A DNA stretch of 64,000 nt from Saprospiraceae bacterium (GCA_041392805.1 JAWKLJ010000002.1:2185001-2249000); one strand, 5' to 3'. Shown: positions 45,610 through 54,770, counted from the stretch's first letter. Notes: a model not told the origin generated them from the letters alone. Numbers and translations: made by a program.

Positions 45610-46803
45610 TTAGAATAATTTTGGCACAAATTGAGAGAGATACGTACGCCAGTTTCGCCAGATATGACCACCCTCGGTTTCCACATATTCGTAGGGCATG
45701 GCCCACGCGTCCAGTTTTTTACGATATTCTTCATTGGCTTTATAAAGGAAATCGGTCTTACCTATTCCTATCCAATATAGTTTATATCCGTTTTCCATTT
45801 GGGTTTTTAAACCTTCGTCAATTTGGCTATAGACTTTACCCGAAGCATCTTCCCTCGGCATCAAGGCCGCAGAAAACAACCCTATATAATCAAAGGTATT
45901 GGGGTAAAATCGGGAAATATGGTAGGAATGAAAACCACCCATGGAAAGTCCGGCAATGGCCCTGTTTTCCTTATCCGTTTTCACCCTGTAATGACCCTCT
46001 ACAAATTTCACAATGTCCATAAAATTAGCCTCATAGACGCCATTCATGGTCTGGGGTGCCATAAAAACAGGTTTGTAGTAGCCATCGCTACCCAAGCCCG
46101 GTGCTGCATCCTGGCTTACATTGCCATTGGGCATGACCACCAACATGGGCCTGGCCTTTCCCTGTGCGATTAAATTATCCAGTATTTGTGCCGTTCTTCC
46201 CAATTCCATCCAGGCTTCTTCATCACCACCTGCGCCATGTAATAAATAGAGCACGGGGTATTTTTCCTGAGAGGATTCATATCCGGGAGGGGTGTAAATG
46301 CTAAGCCTACGATCCATTTGTAAACCGGGGGAATCATACCAGGTTTTGCTCACTGTACCATGAGGAACATCCATGGTTCTGTAAAGATCCGCTTTTCCGC
46401 CTCCAATGATTAGTATATTGGTAATATTTGCCACATCCCTAATTAAAAATGGGTTGTTGGGATCAATGGCCTTCAAACCGTCAACAATAAAAGAATAGGT
46501 ATATAATTCAGAAGGTAGTTTACCCGTAGTAAAGGTCCAAACGCCCTTTTCACTTTTCGCTAAATTAACCGTGCTGGGTACCTCCATTTCACCAAAAGGC
46601 ATTATTTTCTTTACGTTGGGTAAAAAATCGCCAGTTAATTGAACAGAATCTGCCGTGGGGGCCAAAAAACGAAAAGTAACCGAATTGTCCTCATGGATTT
46701 CAGGAGATACAATTTCTGCTGCGCCAAAAAGTGATTCTTGGGCATAAACGGCAGCATTCAAATTGACTAAAATACAAATAAATAGTATGCTTAATTTCTT
46801 CAT
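45610..46803 (-). CDS. Secreted feruloyl-esterase-like (CE1 / esterase D) protein
   Basis: The 397-residue protein has a signal peptide (MKKLSILFICILVNLNAAVYAQ). An N-terminal E-set/CBM48-like domain (VTFRFLAPTADSVQLTGDF, residues about 40-130) precedes the esterase domain with LYLLHGAGGDEEAW near 187, nucleophile Ser in AIAGLSMGGFHSYH near 285, Asp in IGKTDFLY near 350 and His in TEGGHIWRNWR near 380. The layout matches CE1 xylan/feruloyl esterases that remove acyl side groups from plant or algal polysaccharide. Confidence 0.87.
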   Translation of the reverse strand: MKKLSILFICILVNLNAAVYAQESLFGAAEIVSPEIHEDNSVTFRFLAPTADSVQLTGDFLPNVKKIMPFGEMEVPSTVNLAKSEKGVWTFTTGKLPSELYTYSFIVDGLKAIDPNNPFLIRDVANITNILIIGGGKADLYRTMDVPHGTVSKTWYDSPGLQMDRRLSIYTPPGYESSQEKYPVLYLLHGAGGDEEAWMELGRTAQILDNLIAQGKARPMLVVMPNGNVSQDAAPGLGSDGYYKPVFMAPQTMNGVYEANFMDIVKFVEGHYRVKTDKENRAIAGLSMGGFHSYHISRFYPNTFDYIGLFSAALMPREDASGKVYSQIDEGLKTQMENGYKLYWIGIGKTDFLYKANEEYRKKLDAWAMPYEYVETEGGHIWRNWRTYLSQFVPKLF

Positions 46804-46851
46804 TTTTTTGAATATTAATTTTTAAACAACTTCAATGTAAATCAAGGGTTT

Positions 46852-47029
46852 GGGACTTTTGACGATTTAAGAAACCCTCCGTTTTCCAGGCTAGAAGTGG
46901 GGGAAGTGGGAAGTCGGAAGTCGGAAGTCGGAAATGCGTTCTTGAGCTTTTCCGACTTCCCACTTCCGACTTCCACCTTTCTTCCGCTTTCCCATTTCGG
47001 CCTTCAAAACAGCGAATGTCAAAAGTCCA
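46852..47029. mobile_element. MITE A, copy 2
   Basis: GGACTTTTGAC at 46853 is inverted as GTCAAAAGTCC ending at 47028. Internal blocks match copy 1 at 29219-29399. Flanks AAGGGTT and AAGGGGT are a possible diverged 7-bp target duplication. Confidence 0.75.
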
Positions 47030-47395
47030 TAAGGGGTAAAATACCCAAATATTGATCGCGGTTGCAAGTTTAGCAAAAATATGGACAATATGTCTTGGTC
47101 GATAGCAATATCGGTAAAAAAGCAGAAACAATAGCCTGGTGTTGCCGGCACTAAATACCGAGATATAAAATGGTCTCTTTTAATTGTCAGAGTCCTAAAA
47201 AAGGAAGGAGAAAACTCCCAAAAAAAATGTAAAATTGTAGGGTTAAAAATAACCCGAAACTTGAGATTGAAATGGATAGACATCGGATGTGAAATTAAGT
47301 TGGAAGTTTGTCTAGAAATCCGAGATGACAGCAACAACAGCCACAAGTTAGGGGGATTGCATGGTTTTTCACAATTTACAAAATTCATTTCCGCA
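47030..47395. other. Gene-free stretch upstream of the T9SS-protein gene
   Basis: I see no gene, RNA structure or repeat I can defend in these 366 bp. A frame starting at 47261 runs into the downstream gene but its first 45 codons are not protein-like and precede the signal peptide. The promoter for that gene is presumably here. Confidence 0.5.
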
Positions 47396-48586
47396 ATGAA
47401 AATTCAACTTTTTGCGTTTTTCCAGCATCGCCCCATTTCCCGGCACCACCAGATGCTACTGGCCTCCTGTTACCTGATGGCTATGGGTTTTATCCTTCCC
47501 GTAAGGGCCCAGATTACCAGCGATAATGCTGTTTTCCCTGTCGTGGGCGACACCCTCCACTTTGCCTTTGGCAACCAGCCTGGGGCAATCAACCAGATTT
47601 TCACGCCGCCCGGCGGCGACCAGCAGTGGGACCTGAGCAATCTGCAGCCAACCCAATTCTGGGATCAGATCATGAAAGACCCGCAAACGGGCACGGCTGC
47701 TGCCTCCTTCCCTGGGGCCTCTATCCTGTTCAATCCTTTAAATTCCAATGACGAATTTTATTTGCAAGTCACTGGTAATCAGGTCAATGACATGGGGTAT
47801 TACGGTCACGACGAGCTGAACTTGGGCCTGAGTTTGTTGTTTAAAAAGTCACCTGTACTGGAACAATCCTGGGCCCCGGTCAATTTCTTTGATATCCGCC
47901 AAAGTTCGGCCAATGTATTAACTGCTTTCGATGCACCGATAGCTCCAGCCTTTTTACTGGCTTTGGTTCCTACTGCCGATTCATTCCGTACCCGGATTAC
48001 GTATCAACGGGTCAGCGCTATCGATGCGTGGGGCACACTGGCCATTCCCGGCGGCACTTTTGAGGTGCTGCGGAAAAAACAAACCGAATACAAGAGCACA
48101 GCTGTGGATGTAAAGGTAGCACCGCTCGGGTGGATAGATATTTCAACTATCGGCGGGCAACAGTTACTCCCGCTGGGGACGGATACGATAACCACCTTTC
48201 ATTTTCTGAACAACGTCTCCAAAGAAGCCATTGCTATTTGTACACTTAATACTGCACAAAACGCGGTAACAGGCGTTCAGTACAAAGTAGTATCGCCGCC
48301 CGTAGGAACAGACGACCTATGGCTGAAGAAGGAACATTTCAGTCTTTATCCCAACCCTGCCCAACATTCTGTCACCCTGCGGTGGGAACTGCTGGAGGAT
48401 GCCGACGTCCGCATTGTGGTGACCGATGCGACCGGCCGTCAGTTGCAGACCCTGCTCGACGGACACCTATCGGCCGGCCCTCAACTGACCCAACATGCCT
48501 TGGCACCAATGCATTCCGGCCTGCATTTCGTTCAAATATTGACCAACGGCGCCTTGCAGTATACGGCTAAACTGTTGGTTTTATAA
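47396..48586 (+). CDS. T9SS-exported protein of unknown function
   Basis: I place the start at 47396, giving 396 residues that begin MKIQLFAFFQHRPISRHHQM with a hydrophobic export segment (YLMAMGFILPVRAQ). The body is beta-rich (VVGDTLHFAFGNQPGAINQI, ITYQRVSAIDAWGTLAIPGG). The last 85 residues are a type A T9SS sorting domain: FSLYPNPAQHSVTLRWEL, then DADVRIVVTDATGRQL and a final FVQILTNGALQYTAKLLVL. A shortened duplicate lies at 50241-50661, with an ATPase gene between them. Confidence 0.78.
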   Translation: MKIQLFAFFQHRPISRHHQMLLASCYLMAMGFILPVRAQITSDNAVFPVVGDTLHFAFGNQPGAINQIFTPPGGDQQWDLSNLQPTQFWDQIMKDPQTGTAAASFPGASILFNPLNSNDEFYLQVTGNQVNDMGYYGHDELNLGLSLLFKKSPVLEQSWAPVNFFDIRQSSANVLTAFDAPIAPAFLLALVPTADSFRTRITYQRVSAIDAWGTLAIPGGTFEVLRKKQTEYKSTAVDVKVAPLGWIDISTIGGQQLLPLGTDTITTFHFLNNVSKEAIAICTLNTAQNAVTGVQYKVVSPPVGTDDLWLKKEHFSLYPNPAQHSVTLRWELLEDADVRIVVTDATGRQLQTLLDGHLSAGPQLTQHALAPMHSGLHFVQILTNGALQYTAKLLVL

Positions 48587-48739
48587 TTAATTCACGGCCC
48601 ACTGCGACTTGGAGCTTTTCTTTTACTCAACTTGCAAATAAGTAGGAGTTTGTGGGCAATGAATAGAAAAATGGAGAATCATAAATGATTTAGACTTTAT
48701 TTTGGTTGTTAAGGACCATAAATATATTAAACAATAAAC

Positions 48740-48793
48740 TTTGATAGCTTGCTAAATCGACTTATATTCACTTAGATTTAGCGAGCTATCAAA
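48740..48793. promoter_or_regulatory. Long inverted repeat just upstream of the AAA ATPase gene
   Basis: TTTGATAGCTTGCTAAATC (48740-48758) is inverted with one mismatch as GATTTAGCGAGCTATCAAA (48775-48793), 10 bp before the ATPase start. It may be an autoregulatory operator, a 5' UTR hairpin that limits translation, or the end of the horizontally acquired cassette. Confidence 0.6.
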
Positions 48794-48803
48794 AAATATC
48801 AGC

Positions 48804-50240
48804 ATGCAAAACAAGCTCATCGGCCGCGCTAAAGAACAGGAAACCCTGAAAGCAGCTTTGTTCTCAAATGAATCAGAAATGGTGGCAGTAATAGGACGTA
48901 GAAGGGTTGGAAAGACCTTTCTGATTAGAGCTGCCTACAAGGAGAGAATTGACTTAGAATTTACCGGAGTACAAAATGCAACGCGGCGAGAGCAATTGGA
49001 TTCCTTTCATTTTTTGTTACAAAAATATGCTGGGCAAAACACGACCTTGAGTTTACCGAAAAACTGGTTAGAAGCCTTTCATCAATTGATAACGGTACTT
49101 GAGAAAAAAAATAATTCAAGAAAAAAGAAAGTGTTATTTTTTGATGAACTTCCATGGCTTGCTACAAAAAAATCTGGCTTTTTAAAGGCTTTAGGTTTTT
49201 TTTGGAATAACTGGGCATCAAAAAATAATATTGTAGTTGTCATCTGTGGCTCTGCGGCTTCATGGATGATTCAAAATGTAGTAAAGGACAAAGGTGGATT
49301 GCACAATAGGATAACCAGGAGAATTAATTTAAGACCATTTACCTTATCCGAAACGGAAACTTTTTTAGCCAGTAGGAACTTAAAACTGAATCGCTATAAT
49401 ACTATTTTGATTTATATGATAATGGGAGGCATTCCACATTATCTAAAGGAAATACAAGCGGGAAAAAGCGCTATCCAAAATATTGATGACATTTGTTTTT
49501 TAGAAGATGGTTTGTTGGCCGATGAATTTTCAAGTCTCTATCCAGCATTATTTGAGCATTCAGAAAACCACATTGCTATTATTAGGGCATTGGCAAAAAA
49601 ATGGAAAGGGCTGACTAGAGCTGAGATCATTAAATTGGCCAATTTATCAAATGGTGGAGGAATAACTAAAACATTGAATGAATTAATGCATTCCAGTTTT
49701 ATTTCCGCTTACTTCCCTTTTGGAAAAAAAAGGAAAGACATGCTCTACCGTTTAACAGATGAATATTCTCTCTTTTACTTGCACTTTATAGAAAAAAAGA
49801 GAAGGAACGTGAAAGGAGCTTGGAAAGCTTTAAGTCAAACAGCAACTTTTAAAAGCTGGAGTGGATATGCTTTTGAAAGCCTATGCTTAAAACACATCGA
49901 ACAAATAAAAATGGCGCTCCAGATTGCTGGTATTTATTCGGAGTCTTCCAGTTTTTTCTTTTCTGGGAATGACTATTTACCCGGCATACAAATCGACCTC
50001 TTGATCGATAGAAATGACCAGGTAATCAACCTATGTGAAATAAAATTTCAGCAAAGAGAATTTATCATGACCAAATCTTATGCTGAACAATTACAGCAAA
50101 AAATAGCAGTCTTTAGTGAAGTAAGCAAAACAAAAAAACAGGTATTCCTCACTATGATCACCACTTTCGGAACGACTGATAATAAACACAGTCTTGGGTT
50201 GGTAGATAATGATTTGAAAATGGATGTTTTGTTTAGATGA
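48804..50240 (+). CDS. AAA-type ATPase with C-terminal DUF234 nuclease-like domain
   Basis: The 478-residue protein starts with LIGRAKEQETLKAALFSNES, followed by Walker A (VIGRRRVGKTFLIRAAY, about residue 35), Walker B (KVLFFDELPWLA near 112) and the sensor segment VVVICGSAASWM. A winged helix (about 270-330) precedes a C-terminal PD-(D/E)XK-like domain with IQIDLLIDRNDQVINLCEIKF (the D ... ExK triad) near 395-418. Such archaeal-type ATPases (ATPase_2/DUF234) are widespread, mobile and of unknown function; some behave as toxin- or defence-like cassettes. The gene is clearly more AT-rich than its flanks, and its TGA directly abuts a truncated copy of the upstream gene, signs of transfer. Confidence 0.85.
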   Translation: MQNKLIGRAKEQETLKAALFSNESEMVAVIGRRRVGKTFLIRAAYKERIDLEFTGVQNATRREQLDSFHFLLQKYAGQNTTLSLPKNWLEAFHQLITVLEKKNNSRKKKVLFFDELPWLATKKSGFLKALGFFWNNWASKNNIVVVICGSAASWMIQNVVKDKGGLHNRITRRINLRPFTLSETETFLASRNLKLNRYNTILIYMIMGGIPHYLKEIQAGKSAIQNIDDICFLEDGLLADEFSSLYPALFEHSENHIAIIRALAKKWKGLTRAEIIKLANLSNGGGITKTLNELMHSSFISAYFPFGKKRKDMLYRLTDEYSLFYLHFIEKKRRNVKGAWKALSQTATFKSWSGYAFESLCLKHIEQIKMALQIAGIYSESSSFFFSGNDYLPGIQIDLLIDRNDQVINLCEIKFQQREFIMTKSYAEQLQQKIAVFSEVSKTKKQVFLTMITTFGTTDNKHSLGLVDNDLKMDVLFR

Positions 50241-50661
50241 TGCCTCTATCCTGTTCAACCCTTTAAATTCCAATGACGAATTTTATTTGCAAGTCGCTGG
50301 TAATCAGGCCAATGACATGGGGTATTGCGGCCACGACGAGCTGAGCTTGGGCCTGAGTTTGTTGTTTAAAAAGTCACCTGCACTGGAACAATCCTGGGCC
50401 CCGATCAATTATTTCAGTCTTTATCCCAACCCTGCCCAACATTCCGTCACCCTGCGGTGGGAACTACTGGAGGATGCCGAGGTCCGCATTGTGGTGACCG
50501 ATGCGACCGGCCGTCAGTTGCATACCCTGCTCGACGGACACCTATCGGCCGGCCCTCAGCTGACCCAACATGCCTTGGCGCCAATGCATTCCGGCCTGCA
50601 TTTCGTACAAATATTGACCAACGGCGCCTTGCAGTATACGGCTAAACTGTTGGTTTTATAA
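50241..50661 (+). pseudogene. Truncated, internally deleted duplicate of the T9SS-protein gene
   Basis: From base 50241 the DNA is nearly identical to 47719-47885 of the upstream gene (SILFNPLNSNDEFYLQV, LGLSLLFKKSP), then jumps directly to the equivalent of 48336-48586 (FSLYPNPAQHSVTLRWELL to the end). About 450 bp are missing in the middle and the whole 5' part is missing. The frame stays open through the deletion but has no start or signal peptide of its own; a frame that borrows ATG 50224 overlaps the ATPase gene. Confidence 0.85.
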
Positions 50662-50768
50662 GGCGAAATGTAAAATTTGAATCATCAACCCAAAAGGTTA
50701 TTAAACAAATTTAAAAAACTGCCCTTGCCATGTTATTTCATTGTACTTTTGAAGCTTTTGAATCTTAA

Positions 50769-50959
50769 TCGGGGTGGCAGCATTAATTTCATTGATCCTG
50801 TAGGGTGGAGGCCATAAGCCTCAAAAGGTCAGCTTTCAGCTTGGCCTTTTGCATTTCTTGCTTTCGCTTGAGTAACACTCAGCTCATTCCAGAAATGCAA
50901 AAGGCCATTTTGCTATGCAAAATGACCTTTTGTCTTAGTCGGGGTGGCAGGATTAATTT
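50769..50959. other. Direct repeats like a tRNA-Pro 3' end, with a long hairpin between them (candidate att region)
   Basis: TCGGGGTGGCAG(C/G)ATTAATTT occurs at 50769 and 50939. Its complement reads ATCCTGCCACCCCGA, the T-arm and acceptor 3' end expected of Bacteroidota tRNA-Pro, a usual integrase attachment core. Between them, 50823-50931 can fold into a large hairpin: AAAAGGTCA and TGGCCTTTTGCATTTCT are each inverted on the other side. The integrase gene starts 121 bp further on. No matching attR was seen in the window. Confidence 0.5.
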
Positions 50960-51079
50960 ATTGCTTTTTCTTGCATATTATTTGTGCTTTTTTTACCTTG
51001 TAGTTGCTGTATAAGTGTTACTTACATATTTGGTAAATATTATTTTGATTTTATAATTATCAACTTTTTTTCACCTAAT

Positions 51080-52330
51080 ATGCAACCTAGATTCTACCTT
51101 AAATCTACTGGCAAGGGGGATGAAGCTCGTTTAGTCATCATGTTCTTTAATTACCGCATCGGGAAGATGCAAATTCGGTTTAATTATTCTACCCAGGTAT
51201 ATGTTCCGCCTTCTCGCTGGAATAGGACGACGCAAAAGGCTAAGGCTGCTAGAGACTTCCCACAGCATCAACAGATTAATGCGGCACTGGGTTTGATAGG
51301 TAGAACGGCAGAGACGATCTATTATAAGTTTAAAGGAGAATTGAAGATCAGAGAATTGACGAAGATGGTTTTCAAAGAGCAGATGGATAAGCAACTTCAT
51401 AGGGAGTTTTCAGAAACCGATTTATTGGGCTTTATGAAGGAAAAGATTCAAGAGCGAAAGGATGGTACGGTAAGTCGGGGCACCTGGAAAAATGACCAGG
51501 TGGCATTACATCATCTTGAGGACTTTGCTAAGATTAGACGAAAACAAGCGCTCTATTTTGATGAAATCACCATCGTATGGTCCAAATCATTCCAACAATA
51601 CTTATTCGATCAGGGACTTCAGAATAATTATGTTCATAAGATGCTATCCAAGGTAAAGCAATTCATGAGAAAGGCGCAGGAGGAAGGGAAAACTGATAAT
51701 ACGGAGTACCAGTCGCCCTCCTTCCAGGTTTCTAAGACTAAAACAAGTGAAGTCTATTTAACTATTGATGAATTAAGAGCTTTGGAAAACCTGCAACTTC
51801 AAGGAACAACCAAAGATATCCGGGATATATTTCTGGTTCTAGCCTTTACCGGAGTTAGGTTCTCGGATGTAGGGGAGGTCCGGCTGAGCAATCTGGTGCC
51901 AAGCCAGCGCAAGAAGTTATTCCGGATTTCGACCCAAAAGACAGATCAAACCGTAACCATTCCAGCGCATCCCTTGGTTTTGGAAATCCTGGCACAGCAT
52001 GGCGGCACACTGCCCCAATATACCAACCAGTTCTTCAATAGGGAAATAAAACTGATCTGTCAAAAAGCGGGTATAAATCAAGACATCTCCAAGGTAAAAA
52101 CCGTACAAGGCCGCAAAGAAGTCAAGGCCGTCAAGAAATGGGAACGCATCTATTCGCATACCGGTCGCCGGTCTTTTGCAACCAACGCTTTCTTGGCTGG
52201 CATGCGGCCTGAGGATGTCATTAAGATTACCGGTCACGCTGATACGAAGACATTGCTCATCTACATCCGAGCGGACGATCTCCGGGTTGGGATGGAATCA
52301 GCTAAACACGAGTTCTTTACCGAATGGTGA
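51080..52330 (+). CDS. Tyrosine recombinase / integrase of a mobile element
   Basis: I start it at 51080 (MQPRFYLKSTGKGDEARLVI), giving 416 residues; the longer frame from 50984 begins with a non-conserved Cys/Phe-rich stretch. An Arm-type N-terminal DNA-binding domain (about 1-90) and a SAM-like core-binding domain (about 95-200) precede the catalytic domain: Arg in FTGVRFSDVGEVR near 260, HxxR in YSHTGRRSFATNAF near 370, and GHADTKTLLIYIRAD with the His and nucleophilic Tyr near 395-405. It very likely moves the island to its right. It lies next to tRNA-3'-end-like repeats. Confidence 0.92.
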   Translation: MQPRFYLKSTGKGDEARLVIMFFNYRIGKMQIRFNYSTQVYVPPSRWNRTTQKAKAARDFPQHQQINAALGLIGRTAETIYYKFKGELKIRELTKMVFKEQMDKQLHREFSETDLLGFMKEKIQERKDGTVSRGTWKNDQVALHHLEDFAKIRRKQALYFDEITIVWSKSFQQYLFDQGLQNNYVHKMLSKVKQFMRKAQEEGKTDNTEYQSPSFQVSKTKTSEVYLTIDELRALENLQLQGTTKDIRDIFLVLAFTGVRFSDVGEVRLSNLVPSQRKKLFRISTQKTDQTVTIPAHPLVLEILAQHGGTLPQYTNQFFNREIKLICQKAGINQDISKVKTVQGRKEVKAVKKWERIYSHTGRRSFATNAFLAGMRPEDVIKITGHADTKTLLIYIRADDLRVGMESAKHEFFTEW

Positions 52331-52337
52331 AACACGT

Positions 52338-52607
52338 CTAAAAATTATCTCCACGATACCTTCGATAGTCATCCACTTGCGTAAGTAAAAAATAACCACG
52401 GCCCCTCTCGTCAGTATGTCGAGGCATGATCGCCGTGTGGATGCGTGCGATATTATCTACTGTTCCAGGTGTTACCCCCAAGTAATCAGAAACGGCCCTT
52501 CTGGACATCCTTTGATCCTTTGGTTCAGCCATGGAAGCCACGGCACGAGTGACTGATTCTTCAATGATTTCAATGAGTTGTTCTTTAGTGGTGACTATTA
52601 GTTCCAT
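52338..52607 (-). CDS. Small HTH protein, excisionase-like
   Basis: The 89-residue protein has an N-terminal helix (LIVTTKEQLIEIIEESVTRAVASM) and an HTH of MerR/Xis style (MSRRAVSDYLGVTPGTVDNIARIH) followed by a winglike FLLTQVDDYRRY. Small DNA-binding proteins like this next to a tyrosine integrase often serve as recombination directionality factors. It overlaps the upstream frame by 23 bp and is the last gene of the left-running element operon. Confidence 0.7.
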   Translation of the reverse strand: MELIVTTKEQLIEIIEESVTRAVASMAEPKDQRMSRRAVSDYLGVTPGTVDNIARIHTAIMPRHTDERGRGYFLLTQVDDYRRYRGDNF

Positions 52608-52854
52608 AGTTTTTAATATTATTCAGGATGGAAATTTGAAGAAATTTTGTTTGATCTCTACTTTTGAAATTTCGGTGTTCTCTGGCAAAGTCAGCTTCGA
52701 CTTCCAGTGTTGCTTTTGTCTCCTGGAAATGGAAGAAGAAATCAGCCCTCCATTTCCTTCCGGCATCTTTTGCGAATAAGCATTCGGCGATGGTAGCAGG
52801 CACTCGAAATAGATTGTACAAACGGCGGAATATTTTGGCTTGAAGTTGATTCAT
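52585..52854 (-). CDS. Small protein, possibly a shortened VRR-NUC-like nuclease
   Basis: The 89-residue frame starts MNQLQAKIFRRLYNLFRVPA and contains GRKWRADFFFHFQETKATLEVE, which resembles the RKWRFDFxxP ... VEIEG core of phage VRR-NUC/HJR-like endonucleases. The region after that core does not fit the family and the usual Lys is not evident, so the protein may be shortened or inactive. The start overlaps the DnaC-like gene by 4 bp and the end overlaps the HTH gene, supporting a real, translationally coupled gene. Confidence 0.5.
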   Translation of the reverse strand: MNQLQAKIFRRLYNLFRVPATIAECLFAKDAGRKWRADFFFHFQETKATLEVEADFAREHRNFKSRDQTKFLQISILNNIKNYGTNSHH

Positions 52855-53654
52855 AATCTTTTACTTTTCCCAATAAGTTCAACCGGGGTCATCATTTCTT
52901 TCACCCGATCGATAAACCGTGGATCGGGGATTTGTCTGCCAATGTCTTCGGGTTCAATATTGCTGGTAATATGGATTTTCTTTCCCTGTCGCCATCCATG
53001 TAGATAAAACTGTTCAATCAGTATTTTGCTGACATCGGTCGAATTGCCATAAATCTTGCTTTGTTCCTGATCCGCGAAGAGGTCATCAATACACCAGTTC
53101 CCATTCATGTAGTTATCCAGCAAAGCCGTTTCCTTTTGCCGTTGGATTCGAAAAGAAATATCCCGAACATTGCCCAACTGGAAATACTTGTAGTTCAAAG
53201 TCTGGGTAAACACGCTGAAAGCCTCCATTAAGGCTGTTTTCCCGATGCCTACATTACCAAATAAGTAAATCCCTTTTTTCAAAGAATACGGACATGTATC
53301 GCTTCCGGTGAAATACAAAATCAAGTCTCGTATGCTTACTTTCAGGTTTCCGTCCAAAACAAGATCGTTGGACACTTTTCTTTTGTAAATCAACCAAAAC
53401 AATTCCCTCGAAGCCTCGAATGCCATAGGATAGGGCCTGTCAATTGCTTTTTGGTCATTAGATAAAAGCTTTTCCGCTTTTTGGACCAATTGTTCGAAAG
53501 TTGGAAGCGATGCCTTTTTTTCTTTTTGGTGTCCAAGCAAATATCGTTTCCCTTTTTCGCTAATGCCGGCTTTGTCGGGAGAAGTAATATTCGGGTCGAA
53601 TGCATCGACTGCCATCGCAGATTTATCAATCTTATTTTTATCCATGTCACCCAA
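52851..53654 (-). CDS. DnaC/IstB-like AAA ATPase (helicase loader)
   Basis: The 267-residue protein has Walker A GIYLFGNVGIGKTALMEAF near residue 130, Walker B-like NWCIDDLFADQ near 185, and an Arg-containing IHITSNIEPEDIGRQI sensor region near 228. Such proteins load the replicative helicase in phages and plasmids. It overlaps the DUF4373 gene by 8 bp and the next gene by 4 bp, so the replication functions form one operon. Confidence 0.8.
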   Translation of the reverse strand: MGDMDKNKIDKSAMAVDAFDPNITSPDKAGISEKGKRYLLGHQKEKKASLPTFEQLVQKAEKLLSNDQKAIDRPYPMAFEASRELFWLIYKRKVSNDLVLDGNLKVSIRDLILYFTGSDTCPYSLKKGIYLFGNVGIGKTALMEAFSVFTQTLNYKYFQLGNVRDISFRIQRQKETALLDNYMNGNWCIDDLFADQEQSKIYGNSTDVSKILIEQFYLHGWRQGKKIHITSNIEPEDIGRQIPDPRFIDRVKEMMTPVELIGKSKRL

Positions 53655-54621
53655 AAGTTCTGACCTTTGGCCTGGGTTTAGAATAGTCGCTCACCCGTCC
53701 ACGTTGCTGGTTGACTGTGGGGATTAACCTGGTTAGCTTCGCCTCCTTTAGCTGGTTTTTTATCCAATTAGTTAATTTGCCAGTATGATTCCTCCAATGC
53801 TGCAGGACATATGGCGCATCTTGGTTTTTTCCGGCCCAAAGGGTCGTAATAATTCGAGGCTCTACATATCCTCCCGCAACCGTACACATCGCCGTCCATT
53901 GCTCCGGTCCGGACTCATCCTCCAGGTAATACCTGGCCATTTCTTCGGCTACCCTTAGCCATTCGGCTTTTTTCGGAGGAGAGGGCGCGTCGAAACCCAG
54001 GTAGGGAGAATTTGTTTTTTTACCCAAGTCGAAATCAATTACTGATCCCATTTCAATTTTAGACTCCAATTCGGTCTCCTGCTCGCAAGCGCTCGCGCAT
54101 TTACGCGTTCGCTTTTCTTTACTATTTTCTACTTTACTTTTCTTTACTTTACTTTGTGGATTTCCGGCGGAGTTTTCAAGGGTTTCCTCCGCCGTGACGC
54201 CGTCGGAAACCGCTTTTTCTTCCTTTATTGCTGGTTTCAACCCATAAAAAATTCGTATCTCTTCCGTGGAAACACACTGATTTTGTCGTTTGCGATAAGC
54301 ATCCTCAATAGAGTCCCGAAATTTTTCGGAATATAAAACCCGTTTTTCCCGCCATAACTCCAGGTGAAACTCGTTGAGTTTAACCAAATCTTCGATGATT
54401 TCGAGCAAAGCGGCGGCGGAAACCATCGTTTCATCCGCCATTAATACCGTATTAAAATCATTCATTTCAAGATGATGGTCCTCAGCCTGTGCCAATTGCT
54501 CCAATAAAATGAACCAAACAGCGTATCCATCATTGCCAAATTTTTTGCGGATATAGCGCATCTTTTTCCCCGGTGGATAATGTGGGAAATAGTCAACATT
54601 TCTTTTTTCAGGCCTTGCCAT
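53647..54621 (-). CDS. DUF4373 (Lin1244/Lin1753-like) replication protein
   Basis: The 324-residue protein starts MARPEKRNVDYFPHYPPG with the DUF4373 signature (MRYIRKKFGNDGYAVWFILLEQL, residues 20-45) and a charged, low-complexity middle (about 150-190). The C-terminal half looks helical and resembles phage replisome organiser or DnaD-like proteins. Together with the DnaC-like gene it suggests element-encoded replication initiation. It is the first gene of its cluster, with a terminator and a tRNA upstream. Confidence 0.78.
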   Translation of the reverse strand: MARPEKRNVDYFPHYPPGKKMRYIRKKFGNDGYAVWFILLEQLAQAEDHHLEMNDFNTVLMADETMVSAAALLEIIEDLVKLNEFHLELWREKRVLYSEKFRDSIEDAYRKRQNQCVSTEEIRIFYGLKPAIKEEKAVSDGVTAEETLENSAGNPQSKVKKSKVENSKEKRTRKCASACEQETELESKIEMGSVIDFDLGKKTNSPYLGFDAPSPPKKAEWLRVAEEMARYYLEDESGPEQWTAMCTVAGGYVEPRIITTLWAGKNQDAPYVLQHWRNHTGKLTNWIKNQLKEAKLTRLIPTVNQQRGRVSDYSKPRPKVRTFG

Positions 54622-54714
54622 GAGCTAGTTTTTTTGGATTTTAGTTTCAAAAGCGAAGTCTTCCATTCTACCGTTCCCCTTCTCCAGTCGCCATGGTGTA
54701 TAAAAATAAGTTGT

Positions 54715-54742
54715 AAAAAAACCAGCCCCGAAGGGCCGGCTC
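54715..54742 (-). terminator. Intrinsic terminator after the tRNA-like gene
   Basis: Minus strand: AGCCGGCCC-TTCG-GGGCTGGT, a GC stem with a UUCG loop, followed by TTTTTTT. It separates the tRNA-like transcript from the DUF4373 operon. Confidence 0.88.
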
Positions 54743-54770
54743 AAAATACCATGGGAATTAAAATAAAAAA

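Noticed and set aside
50241..50661. Independent small T9SS protein gene starting at 50224
   Set aside because: Its start lies inside the ATPase gene and its sequence is two joined fragments of the 47396-48586 gene without a signal peptide.
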